Positions 46,994 to 58,800 of a DNA stretch of 64,000 nt are shown here, in pieces. Each line of letters begins with the position of its first letter. Position 1 is the stretch's first letter. Position numbers and translations under genes: made by a program. Where the stretch lies: the NCBI GenBank assembly GCA_027625915.1, contig JANTQA010000030.1, positions 806,001-870,000 on the forward strand. The letters are read 5' to 3'. This stretch comes from Anaeramoeba flamelloides (Eukaryota; Metamonada; Anaeramoebidae). Below the pieces are notes generated by a model. That model was given only the letters and a program-made list of their open reading frames with translations. It made no database searches and was not told where the DNA came from.

Positions 46994-48164
46994 CTAAACA
47001 TCGTAAAGCTGAATCGAAAATTTAAGTCTAGGCAGATTCACTTGATGTTCCTTCTTTTGTTTCAAAATTTTTTTGTCATATTGGTGTTCCCCTTAAAAAG
47101 TGGAAGGAACTAAGATGAAAGAAATTCTTGGAATTGGATTTGTTTTGTTGTTTCTTTATAATTTTACTCTCTGTTTTTGGAACAGAATCAAAGATCCAAA
47201 GTAAGAGAGTTAGTCGTTCAATAGAATTAAATTTTAAAGTGTAAAAATGTTTGTTCATGTTGCTGAAGAAAAAAAGATAATTTTGGGAAAAAAGTCCAAT
47301 GAAAAAAAAAAAAAACAAAGGAAAAATATTTATCAAATAAAAAACTTGATTTTTTTGATCCAACCAAAACAAAAATAATAACAGAAAACCAAAAAAAAGA
47401 AAAAAATAAAAACAAAAAGAAACAAACGTAAAAAGAGAAGCCAAGTCTGTGCTTTTTTTCACTATTCGTTTGTGTAGTGTTTTTGGCATTCCTGCCGACA
47501 TAAATTGAACTGTGCATAGTCTTTGGATAATGTTCTTAATTATTTTTTCTCTTTGTTTCATTGATAAACTTTCAAAAATGTGGTATCTGAGAATTTCTTG
47601 TTCACAAACCTTTAAGGGATCTTGAAAGCTTTTTGGGTTTGTCGAGCTAAAGTCTGAATTTCCAAAACTTTTGATCCGAGAAAGTTTTTTTTCTGCATAG
47701 TCCAAAATATTTGGAAAGGAAGAGACATTGGTTGCCGAACTGTGGGATCCAGATCTTTTTTTTCTGTGGTTTTGTTTTTTGTTTTCAGTGGCTCCCTTTC
47801 GAGGCCTTTTAGATGTAGACTTCCTTCTCGAAATCTTGGGAGTTAACTGTTTGTTTGGTAAGAATTGATCTTGAAAAAGTGATAACCTATGAAGCGAATG
47901 CTGACGAGACGATCGCGGTGTGAGTGGTGAATTTAATTTTCTTAATTTTTCTTTTGGCACTTTGATCGGTGCAAGTTTTTTACCTTCAGTTTGGTTAGTT
48001 TGATGGAAAGGTAATTTTTTTTTTAATTATTTTTTGTTTTGATGAGGATTTTTTTGAATGGGATTTTCAACACAAAAAGAAAGTTTTTCACGAAATCAAT
48101 TGTTAACCCAAACGAATCATACTGTCTTTTTTTTGAAAAAAATGTTAAAAAAGTACTTACTCAT
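46994..48164 (-). CDS. Unrecognised four-exon gene, 250 aa
   Basis: Exons are 48164-48161 (ATGA only, donor GTAAGT), 47983-47428 (acceptor CTGAAG, donor GTTTGT), 47262-47168 (acceptor TTTTCTTCAG, donor GTAAAA) and 47091-46994 (acceptor TTTTTAAG, stop TAG). Introns are 177, 165 and 76 bp. All junction phases agree and give one 250-residue frame beginning MSKKLAPIKV. Residues 1-90 are very basic and Ser-rich (RRKSTSKRPRKG and similar), probably disordered. From about 120 the protein is helical (LKVCEQEILRYHIFESLSMKQREKII...), ending with SIERLTLLLWIFDSVPK and a Lys/Gln-rich tail. I do not recognise a family; the TLLLWIFD region faintly recalls DUF4485-like helices, but that is a guess. The first junction, inside the second codon, is the least certain. 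Confidence 0.68.
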
Positions 48165-50584
48165 GGATCAAAAAAGAACAATTCCCAATTATATTTATTT
48201 TCAAGCTTGGATTGATAAAAAAAATAACAATTTGAAAAATAAAATCAAATTTTATCTTAATCATTTCTTATTACTTCTTTCTGATTGTTTCTGGTTAATT
48301 GTTATTTTATTAATTTTTTGAAAATGAAGAAGAACTTGAAAAATTCATGATTTTTGAACTTTTTCGAAAGAATTTGGATTAAGGTTTTCAAGCTCTATGG
48401 AACGAATCTAAAAATATCTTGCTTAAGGTATGAATACTTGTTTTTTTGTGTATTTAATATTTTTTGAAAAAGAAGAAGAATTTGAGTAATTCATGATTTT
48501 TCAAATTTTTCGAAAGAATTGGATTATTTTAAAAAAACGAGAATATAAAACCATTATAATAACGATAAAAAAGCACAAATCAAGAATAATTATATCTGGA
48601 TGAAATATCAGTCCAAATGTTAAAGGTAATCAAAATAAATTTAAATAATAAATCGGAAAAAATTTTTAATCCATTTCCTTTTTTTCTATTTTTTTTAGAA
48701 ATTTCCAAGAAATAAATTGTAATTTGTTTTCTCTTTTTTTTATTAGGTCATTTTTATATGACACACTGATATACTATGTTATGAATTATCAGTCATAAAC
48801 GAATATGAAGATTTCATAATTGATATAAAGATAGATCGTTGGGATTATCGGACATTTATGTACTTTTAACGTTTTTTTCTCTCATCATAATTAAGAATGT
48901 ATACTTTGAACAAAATCCCAATTAACAACATCAAAAACTACTTTCTATTTTAACAATTCTGAAATCTAACCATTTGGGGAAAAAGTCTAACACGATTTTT
49001 CAGTGATAACTTTATCAAAAAGGAAAAGAATGTTCAATTAATAAACGAATAAAAAAAATCATTCAATCCAAAATGGAGGAATTAACTCACATAAAGTTTT
49101 TCTAATACTACCTCTTGGTAAATGTGTTTTTCTTTGATTGATTTATCCTTAAAAAATTGTTTGAAATCTTCACTACTGGTATTTGAATCATAAATAAGAA
49201 AGATTTTTTACTTCATTTTCGATATTTTTCTTTTTTCAATAGTGTTCTCAAAGAAGTAGACTGTAATTTGTGGTCTCTATTTGAAAAAGGAAAAAGATAA
49301 TGAAGAGAAGATTTTTCCCCAGCCAAAATTCAAATACCAGTAAACTGATTTTTGAAATATCCTACAAAACACCTATTGATTTCAATAAAAAAGAAGATTT
49401 AGATTGTTTTTGTTGGTTTGACTGTAAATAATATAATGAATAATTCGTTGAATATTAATTCATTTTTTTAATATAATAGATCTTACAATTCGTTTTCAGG
49501 TTCTATTAATATTACCAATTTAAAACCCCGGTTTAACTTTTTTTCCATGTTTCACTATTTTACCGAATGGAAAGTTTTTTTTTTTTGAAAATTACAATAA
49601 TTGGTAGCTTGATACTCTGAAAAAGATAAAAAAAGTAAAATTATATGTAAATTAATTCCATACAAGATTCTGATACCAGGATTTGGTTGATATTTTTGGC
49701 ATAAGTTGAAGAAATAATTAACTTTTAAAGAGTTAACAGGAATGAAGAAAGACAAAATAGTAAAATTTAGGTTGTTGTAAATTTTCGATCTCTTATTTTT
49801 TATAATTTAATATATTGAATACTTTTATTATTTTCATTTTTTTTTTCAGTTAAAAAAAATGATTATTTTTAAAATCAAAAAATAATTTAAATAATTGAAA
49901 ATTCCCATTTTTTTACAAAACGATAAAAATTAATAATATAGATTCTTTTCGATTTTAATTCACCTTTAATTAAATCCAATTTTTTTTTAAAAAAACGAGA
50001 ATTCTCTTTTTTGAATTAATTGAAAATTTATAAAAATTTATCAGGTATTTGACAAAATGACTCAAATAAAATTAATTCTGTTTATTCATTTTTCACAACT
50101 TAACGAATTTTTAGAATTTTTAGTTTAATTTTGGCCATTTAATTTTTTTAAAGCTACAAAAAGATTTTTTAGTTTAATCATTTATTGTTTTATAAAGTTT
50201 TTATTTAACTCACTATCTCATGAGTTAAAAACCATAGGCTTTCCGAAAAGATCAAATTAGAAAAAAATATTTTCATTTTCACTGTCTGAGAATAAAAAAT
50301 ACATTATCATTATTAAAATGAATATGGTTGCTAAATATCTTTTTTTCAAACTAAAATGTGATATGCTTGTTCAAAATTGTAAAAAAAAAAAACTAAGTTT
50401 GTTTTTATGCCCAGCTGTGAAAATAAATGTTTTTCTAATCCTTTGATTTGTGTTTCATTAATTTTATTTTCTTATGTATAGTTAATCAATGATTTGTTTT
50501 TTTCTTTTGTTATTTTTTGCATAATTAAAAAAAAAAACGAAAATGTTTAATAAAAATATTCAGTTTAAAAGATCAGTCCTGCCA

Positions 50585-50745
50585 GAATAAAATATAATTT
50601 TGTCAGTTTGAGACTATTTTCATTAATCAATAATCGAAAAATCTATGATTTTAAGCTTAAATTTCTGAAAGGAAATTCAAGTATAAGGGCATCTAGAGTG
50701 TAAATTACACTTCTTCCCCAATAAAAAAAAAAAAAAAAAGAAAAT
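50585..50745 (+). mobile_element. LINE-like 3' end, truncated copy
   Basis: Shares the terminal ~115 bp of the family: TCTATGATTTTAAGCTTAAA, then CATCTAGAGTGTAAATTACA with the perfect palindrome AGTGTAAATTACACT, then CTTCTTCCCCAATAAA and an A17 tail. Confidence 0.7.
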
Positions 50746-51252
50746 TTTTTATAACATCTAAACTATTTTTCAAACAAAAGGGCACACCTCTCAAATCGTC
50801 AATCCCATCGAATTTGATGTTTAAAAAGATAATTACTTATTGGTTATTTTTCTTTTAATCATTCATTTTTTCATTTTTTGCTTTTTTTATTTTTGGATAT
50901 TGAACAGTTGGAAAATGAAAAAGCAAGATAAGAAGAAACCAATTTGGAAATAATCTACCTATGTATAAACGGAAATAGTTTATGTTTGATTTTGAATGAG
51001 CGAGAAATAGGAATTAAGAAAGACCATTATTGGATTGATGTATGGAACAAAGAAAAGAGAAATAAAGAAAAAACATTCCAACAAAATACCCGCTGAATTG
51101 GGGCTTTATCTTGAAAATGAGACTTTAAAGTACAAAAGTTTGATGTGTAAAGAATTATCAATAAAATGTTGAGAACTTTTTCCCAATTCACCTTGTTCAA
51201 AGGTTTTTATTGGGTTTATTATTTTTTTCATTACAATTTCCAAAACGGGATT

Positions 51253-51462
51253 TCTCATTTCAAATAAAAGGGCACACCAATTTTTCAAATATTGAATTTT
51301 AACTTTTATTGTTTTGTTTTAATGAGTTTTAAAGATTCTGTTGAGTGTTTTTTTATGTTTTAAAGCGTTTCTTAGATTTTAGAATGATACTACAATTAAT
51401 TTGATTCACTTATGAATAATTCTTGAAATTTTTTGTGCCCTTTTATTTGAAAAAGAGTTTAT
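51253..51462. repeat. 210-bp element with perfect 19-bp inverted ends
   Basis: TTTCAAATAAAAGGGCACA on the left (51259-51277 region) and its exact reverse complement at about 51440-51458. A third, slightly diverged copy of this word (CAAACAAAAGGGCACACC) lies at about 50776-50796 in the left orientation. The interior is A/T-rich and non-coding. Confidence 0.65.
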
Positions 51463-52043
51463 TTTTTTTTTTTTTTGATCAAATGTTTTTACAGATGACT
51501 CAATTTTGTGCCTTAAATTAGATTTTTTTCGGTGCCTTAATTTTCGTTTCAAGTTTGCACTTTAAAAATAGTACTGACTGTAAACCAAAATTTAATATAA
51601 CCATTTTACCCTTATAAATTTTTTTTTCTAACATTTATATAACCTTTTTATAACAAAATTTCCTTTTAAATGATGATTTTTCAATATATTTTAAAAAAAT
51701 ATTCTTATAACAGGATTATAACATGTTACAATTTTTAGAACACATTTTATAACAAATATTTAGGTTATAAAAATTATTATAGTAAAATTTGTAACATTTT
51801 TACCATTTATAAAACCTTTACAACACTTTTATAACATGTTATAATTTTTTTTATTGGGGTGGGATAAAAAAAAAACGGGGACATAAAGTAAAAAATTGTA
51901 GAGTTATCAGTTAAACAAAAATTTGATTTTTTATGTTTTTTTCTTCTTCTGGTTTTATGATGATCTACAAAACAATGTTTGTGCAACTAAAATTTTGTTG
52001 TGTAATTTTTTGAACTTCTGAGGCAGATTTTGATAGCTGATGT

Positions 52044-52640
52044 TCAGTGAAAAAATAAATGGGAGTATTGTTCGAATATACATTTCTCTGGATTAATAGG
52101 ATCACCATCTGTTAGACAATTTTCTAGACTTTTATCAATTAGAATTATTTTGGAATTATTGATATTATAGTCTTCAATTCCAATCTGTTTACAGTATTCC
52201 TCAATAACCGCCCTGTTTTCAAAATATGTTCTTAATCTTCGTGGAATTCCTACCAAATAACATACTTATTATTCCAAGTAATAACAAAATCTCCAATCAA
52301 ACCTACACTTTCCCATTGAAATGCTTTCTCGTTTTGAAAATTCTCTTTTGTACTTTGTTGGATCAGAACAATCAATAAATTTCAGAACTCTGTTATATTG
52401 AATTTCAATATGTTGTTTTTGTCTTCTACTTCCCCATTAATCACTATCCTCCTTTTTTTTAGTGCCGTGACAAATTTTTGAAAAAAAAATAATTGGTATT
52501 ATTTTTCTGTTGGTTTATTTCAAATGACTCCAAGTTTTATGAAAAAATTTTTCATCAAAATAAAATTTGAACACACCCAAAATTGTTGGTCCTTTCTGAA
52601 AAGGGTTGACAAACACATTTTTTAATCCTTGTATTTATAC
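52044..52640 (-). pseudogene. Unidentified decayed coding stretch
   Basis: On the - strand, 52044-52256 is open (contains RRLRTYFENRAVIEEYCKQI and ends in SHLFFH before a stop). Just upstream (to about 52640) other frames hold short pieces with coding-like composition that seem to continue one another. No family was recognised, and it carries several breaks. It may be the remnant of a host gene or of a mobile element. Confidence 0.45.
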
Positions 52641-53234
52641 ATTTGTTTTGAGTTAAATTCATTTCTATTCCAAAAAAAATATTATCTATCTGATAATCAT
52701 GGATAGCAAGTTTATTCAAGAGATCTTCTTTGGTTTATCTTTCGGTTGAAAAATGACAAAAAATGTCTATTGAAGTATAAAAGTAATTAATTGTTTTATT
52801 GTCCTTTAGATTTTGTCCTTTTATTTTTTTATTTATTTTTGTTATTCAAAATTTTATTTTCAATTTTTCTTACTTTTTTTTTTTTTTATTGTTATCTTGG
52901 TTTAGAATCATGGCCTTTGTCTATCGAGCCATCAATTTTTTATTTTTGGTTTTTGTTTTCCTTTTTTACTTTATCTCCGAATTACTATTTTTATGTTTTG
53001 TATTTATTATTTTTTTCTACAAATTGTTTGAATTTGGTATTTTGGTTTGATAAATTGTTTGTTAGTATACTTAGCTTTTTAATTTGTGATCTTGTGATGA
53101 GGTGGTCTGATAAACTTGTTTTTTTTCTCTTTTTTATGAGCTTTGTATCGTTTTTGGTAGGTAAAAAATTGAGAATTAAGTGAAATTGGGATTCTTTAAG
53201 GTAATAATAAACATAAAAAAATATTCATTTCTTG

Positions 53235-53440
53235 AAATTCAATGTAAATTCAAACAAATTTACCTCACTTGAAATTAAAAAACGAAGTAAAAATATGATT
53301 ATTATAAGATCCAACTTACTTTTAAAATATCATATTCAGAAATGAATTATTGTTTTAAAAGTTTTCCATATCTTCTCCTTTTTTGAAGAGTTCAAAATTT
53401 AACAGAATCTCAAGTAATTTATTTTTTAAAAAATATTTTA
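53235..53440 (-). repeat. Dispersed repeat family H, copy 3 (inverted)
   Basis: The reverse complement matches 42790-42990 (ACAATAATTCATTTCTGAA exact) and 35110-35320. Confidence 0.7.
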
Positions 53441-53454
53441 TTTTTTATTCTCTA

Positions 53455-53700
53455 TTTTTATTATTAAAGAAGTGTAAATTATACTCTAGTTACCTTTAGG
53501 CTTAAATCCCCTTTAAAAAAGTCAATTATAAAACCATAGATTTCCCTGATTATTAACAAACAAAAATAATCTTAAAATGTTAAGACTTTTTGATATTATT
53601 TAATTGAAGTTTAATTCTTTTAATATATTTAGAAATATTAATCTATTATTTTCATAACAATGATATACCCATAAAAAATGATCAAATATTTACTTTTGTT
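53455..53700 (-). mobile_element. LINE-like 3' end, inverted copy
   Basis: On the - strand it runs from the TTTTTTATGGGTATA block at its 5' side through GAAATCTATGGTTTTATAA to TAGAGTATAATTTACACTTC and an AATAATA tail. It lies tail to family H copy 3. Confidence 0.7.
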
Positions 53701-53804
53701 AAGAAAGAAATATTATTTTATAAGTAAGATACTTTGCAAATATATACCATAAAAACAAAAAAATACCAAATTTTAAAGAAAATATTTAATAATTCCGTTT
53801 AATT

Positions 53805-54490
53805 CCAAAATTTTTTTCAAATATCAAATATTTTTTATAATTGACCTTTGAAAATTAAATAATAAATAAGTAGAATAATAAAAATCAAAGAATAGTTGAT
53901 ATTCCGCCCTAAATAAAACTAATAAATAAATATATTTTCTTAAAAATTGAAAAACCCAAATTCTTATTTCACTTTTGAGAAAAACTACAATTTTCGATTT
54001 TACCTTCTACTGGAATTTGAATAATAAACAGAAACAATTTTCACTTCATTTTCCATACTTTTCTTTTAGAAAAAAGTCCCCAAACGAAGTCTGTTGATAT
54101 TTGTTAGTCTCTATTTGAAAAAGGAAAGGAATTTGAAGTAAAAAATAATCACATTTATTTTGAACAAATATCTTCCATTGAAGATCCAAATAAAATTTCA
54201 ATAGAAATCAAAATGATTTCTCTATAATCATTTCTACTGTTTCAATAGCATTTGAATGACACATTTTTACCAAGTGACTATTGATCTTGCAATAGGAAAA
54301 TTTTTTCCAACTGAATTATGTTTTTAAAAAAAAACCAAAAAAAAAAAAAGTAAAAATGTGCAAAAATTATATCAATTGTCAATTTATTAAAAGAATTTTT
54401 TCTTCTAATATCCATGCAAAACCTTTAAAAAAGTGTAATTCACTCTTCACAACTGGACCACTTTAACTGTAAAATGGTTTAGAACCATTC
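53805..54490 (+). repeat. Dispersed repeat family B, copy 3
   Basis: Collinear with 3640-4215, plus an extra block of about 130 bp at 54020-54150 shared with copy 4. Homology with copy 2 resumes at 54497-54640. Confidence 0.75.
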
Positions 54491-55830
54491 GCAAATTGAA
54501 ATGTTAACAATTATTTATCAATTAAAAATACTTAAGAAATTAAATAATTAAAAAATTCAAATATAAAAAATTCTCTGTTTATCAAAAATTTTGGAGTAGA
54601 GCAGAACAAAAAAATATTGTGAAAATCTGTTTTAAATATTAATGAGTAATATTGATTGATCAAAGGTTAAATACCATCAACTAATTTTATTTGAGTTCTT
54701 CTATATTGAACAACTTAACTTTAACATAATATCAATTATCATAAATAATTATTTTTCAGATCGTAATGTAACAAGTTACAAAATTCAAAAAATATAATGA
54801 AAACAAAAAAAAGGAAAAAAATAAAAAATGCAAAATATTTTGCAAAAAAAAAATTATTTTCAATTTCAATGAAATTGGATTTTCTGATTCTTTGAACAAG
54901 CTATTTCCCAAAATGTTGGGAAAGTTTATTTTAAAATATCTTTATTAAACTCAAGGAAACTATTAAATATATACAAAATCATTAATATCCATTTATTAAC
55001 TCTTGATAATAATTCAATCTGTTTGATAGTATAACATGGCATTAAATAAAAGAGAGATTAAATTTTCTGATCTCGATTTTATCTAATATTTTTTAAGTAT
55101 GAAAATTGATATTTATTAAATTCTTAATGATCGAAAAAATTTTTTTCATAACTTCTTTAATATCAACAAATTTTTGCAATACAATGAAAAACATATAACT
55201 GTATTTTATTGTTTAAAAAATTATTTGTGTCCTTACAATATTTGCAGTTTTTTATTTAAATTAGTGTGTACCTCATTTTCTCAAAAAAAGGGCTTTTATT
55301 TTTCATTTTTGGAAATATTTCGATCGACAAAAATATTTTGAAATAAATACCTGTGGCATTGATTTAATCAGTATTAGTATTTAACTTAATTTGATATTGA
55401 CAATTAACGAAATAAATCCACTAACAAAGATGATTTTTTTATGAAATGTAAAAAAAAATGCCCCATTTTTTCGGAAATTCCTTATTTGCACTGTATCAAA
55501 AATTTTGAATTTTTGTTTATAACGGCCAATAAGATTTGAAAAGAATTCTTAAAAATTTTCAGATTAAAAATAAATTGAATAAACTAACAGAAAAAAAAAA
55601 AAAACATAAAAATTAGGATTATTGTTCCAATTATTATTAAAAAATTTATTTTATTAAATCTATTACAAATTAAATATTTCAAATTAATTTGATAATTTAA
55701 AGTCAAATATTTTTTTCCAAAAAGCGAGATATTAAAAGATAATAACTATTGAAAAATAATTAACAAAAATTTCTTGTAAAAATGAAAAAAAAAAGAAATA
55801 AAAAGAAAAAAAAAATTTACATCATAAATA

Positions 55831-58800
55831 TTAATTCTCATTTTTTTCTTCTGGTAATGTTTCTACTTTCTTTAATAAGGAATTTATTTTTTTTTCATTT
55901 TCTTTGAATGTAATTTTTGCTTGTTCATATTGGGTTTGTAATTCATTAAATAAATTTTGAGCTTCAAAATATTCATTTTCAGTTTTTTTTTTGAAAGAAA
56001 TGGTTTGGTTTACAATTTCATTTTGTTTTTCTAATTCCACTTTTTTTTCTTGAAATACTTTTTCATTTTCTGATTTGATCTTGAATATTTCTTCTTTTTC
56101 CTTTTCGTATTGCTGAATTAACGATAAAAATGTTTCTTTATATCTTTTCATTTTTTCATTTTTTTCATTCCAAATCCCTTGAACAGTCTGTAATTCTTTT
56201 TGAAGTGATAAAAGCTTTTCTTTCATTCTATATACAATAAGAGAAAAAAATTAAAAATATTAATTGGTAAATTCATTAATTTATTATTTTTAATACAGAG
56301 TAAAAAAAAAATAAACTTTCTACATTCAGTGATGCATTAAAAAACTATAAAATAATAAAATTTTGTTTTTATATAAAAGTTAATATCTTCAATCAAAATT
56401 ACCACCACCATTAAATAAGTTGTACTATTTACAGAGACGTTAGAATATTTGATGACAACATGGATTATCACGACATTAGAAATAAATTCATGTTGATGAT
56501 TTGAAAAAATCGTGATTAATCTAATTTTATCACAAAAAATCATAAAGTCGTGTTCATCAACAAAATCACTATAATATTCAAAATCACAATTAATCCAACT
56601 TTATCGCGATAAATAATTAGAATCTTGATAAATCCACAATATCATGAAAAAAAGAAAATTATTTTTTTGAATAAAAAAAAATATTTTGTTGTTTATTTAT
56701 TTCTTTTTACCAATACTATATAAAATTCTTTGCAAATGGTCAAATCAAACAAATAATAACACTTGAGGAAAGATGTTGAAAACAAAAAAAAAAAACTAAT
56801 TTTCAAAAATGTTGACTAACTTTATAATGTTATCGGAAGTGGTTTTGTAGAGTTTTATCCAATATTCTTCTCAAAACAATATTTTCAATTTTTAGATCAG
56901 AATAAATTGTCAATTTTAAGATCAGAAATCATTTATTCATATTTCGTCAATTTTTTTTATTATTGGCTTACATTTTTGCGATCGAAATCTCAGATTTTTT
57001 GACAAGAAACCTCTCCCTTCAGGGTGTAACTCAAAAATATTTCATAGTTTTTGGAAAGATACAAATTTAGTCAAAAAACTTTTAAAATTTTGGTAAATTA
57101 AATCAAGTTTAAAATACTTATAATGACTCTGACCAGACACTTTATTTAGACACTCTTTGAATTAGGTGACACACATTTAGTCAATTCAAAATTATCCCCT
57201 TTATCAGATTAAATATTTTTAAGTTTTAACCTTTAATGATAAAACCGAATCCGTTTTATGTGATTAATTTTCTCAAATACTTTGATTAAAAATTTCCAGT
57301 TTTTGTAAATTTTAGTAAAAAAATTTTTTTAAAAGTTGGTTTTATACATGTTCAAAAATGATTTTTTAATTTTTCATGTTTGTTTTTTTGATAAAATCGT
57401 GTTTTTTTCATTAACAGTGATACTTTTTTCTGGTATGTGTGTACAAGTGCCAGGAAACTTGACAGTATATTCAATGTTTTTAAAATGAAAATAAATTCCA
57501 TTTAATAAACCATTGAAAATGTTTGGGTTTGTTTGAATTTGAAAAAAGTATTTTGGGTTTTCTCATTGATGTTTCGACCCCAAATCACTTTACTTTCCTT
57601 TTTTAACAACAATAGAATGTTACTAAATACATTGGATATATTGTCAAGTTTCTTGGTACTTGTGCATACAGACCAGAAAAAAGTATCACTGTTAATGAAA
57701 AAAACACGATTTTATCAAAAAAACAAATATGAAAAATTAACAAATCATTTTTGTATATGCATAATTGAAGAGTTATCTAAAAATAAAAAGAAATTGATTT
57801 TCAATTTTTCTCGTTTTGTCCAAAAAACGGATGGTTCAATTCTATAAATTATTTTTTTTTAAATTTTTGAACTGAAAAAGAATTATAATAAAAGAAGTAC
57901 CAAGTGTATTAAATTGAAAAATAAGGCATGACAAATTCGAAAATACGAAAAAAAATGAACTATTTTTTCTTTGTTTATCCAAAGTAATTATTTAAAAGTT
58001 CTGTTAATTTCAAGTACAATGTAATAAATAGAAATTCAAATAAATTTTGGATTTTATGTTTAAAATATGAGCATAAGTAAATGCAGGTATTTTAAAAAAT
58101 CCCTCACTTTTTTAAAACTTTATTCTTATGAAAAAGTTTTAATTCTAACAATCTTATCAAAAAAAAAAAAAAGTACTCATTTTTTAAAAATAATAACAAT
58201 AGAAAATATTGATCATTTTTTATGGGTATGCACTTCTGATGAAAAGATGATAGATTAATTTTTCTAAATAAATTAAAAGAAATAAATCTTAATGAATTAA
58301 TTTCAAATCATGAAAGTTTGAAACTATTTTCATTAATTAATAATCATGAAATCTATGATTTCACGCTTAAATTTCTGAAAGGGAATTTAAGTATAAGGAC
58401 ATCTAGGGCGTAATTTAAACTTCTACAGTAATAATAATAATAATAAATTACAATTTTTTTATGGGTGTGCTATTCAGATATTTATGGTAGATTAATCTTT
58501 AAAAATAAATTCAAAGAAATTAAACTTTAATCAAATAATTTTAAACCATGATACAGTTGGAAATTATTTCCATTAATTAATAATCATGAAATCTATGATT
58601 TTATGCTTAAATTTCCGATTGTAAAATTAAGTACAAGAGAATCTATAGTGTAAGTTACACTTCTTGCTCAATAATCATAACAAAAAAAAAAGTAACCATT
58701 CTTTAAAAAAAATTGTCAAATTGGAAAAAAATTGTAAAACTGAGTTTAATTGTAAAATAGTAATGAAATGTTCTCATTTTCAAATATTTTATAACTTCTT

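Larger units (their letters stand above)
48165..55830. other. 7.7-kb gene-poor stretch with repeats and decayed coding pieces
   Basis: Holds a 62-bp direct duplication (48325-48392 and 48470-48530), a block of family B (about 49225-49315), LINE 3' ends (50585-50745; 53455-53700 inverted), a 210-bp inverted-repeat element (51253-51462), TATAACATGTTATAA words (51640-51850), a decayed coding stretch (about 52044-52640), family H inverted (53235-53440) and family B copy 3 (53805-54490). The segment 54700-55800 shows nothing recognisable. Confidence 0.55.

Noticed and set aside
46810-47001. Possible fifth exon of the unrecognised gene (63-codon hydrophobic frame)
   Set aside because: No donor/acceptor combination from the preceding exon leads into this frame without a stop; the TAG at 46996-46994 closes the model well.
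52791-53183. 130-codon hydrophobic open frame on the + strand
   Set aside because: Almost entirely Phe/Leu/Ser/Tyr from T-rich DNA, no motif or regular helix spacing, and it ends at the edge of repeats. Likely chance in T-rich sequence.
57533-57847. 104-codon open frame
   Set aside because: It overlaps the right arm and loop of the 57.3-57.8 kb foldback and has no family signature.
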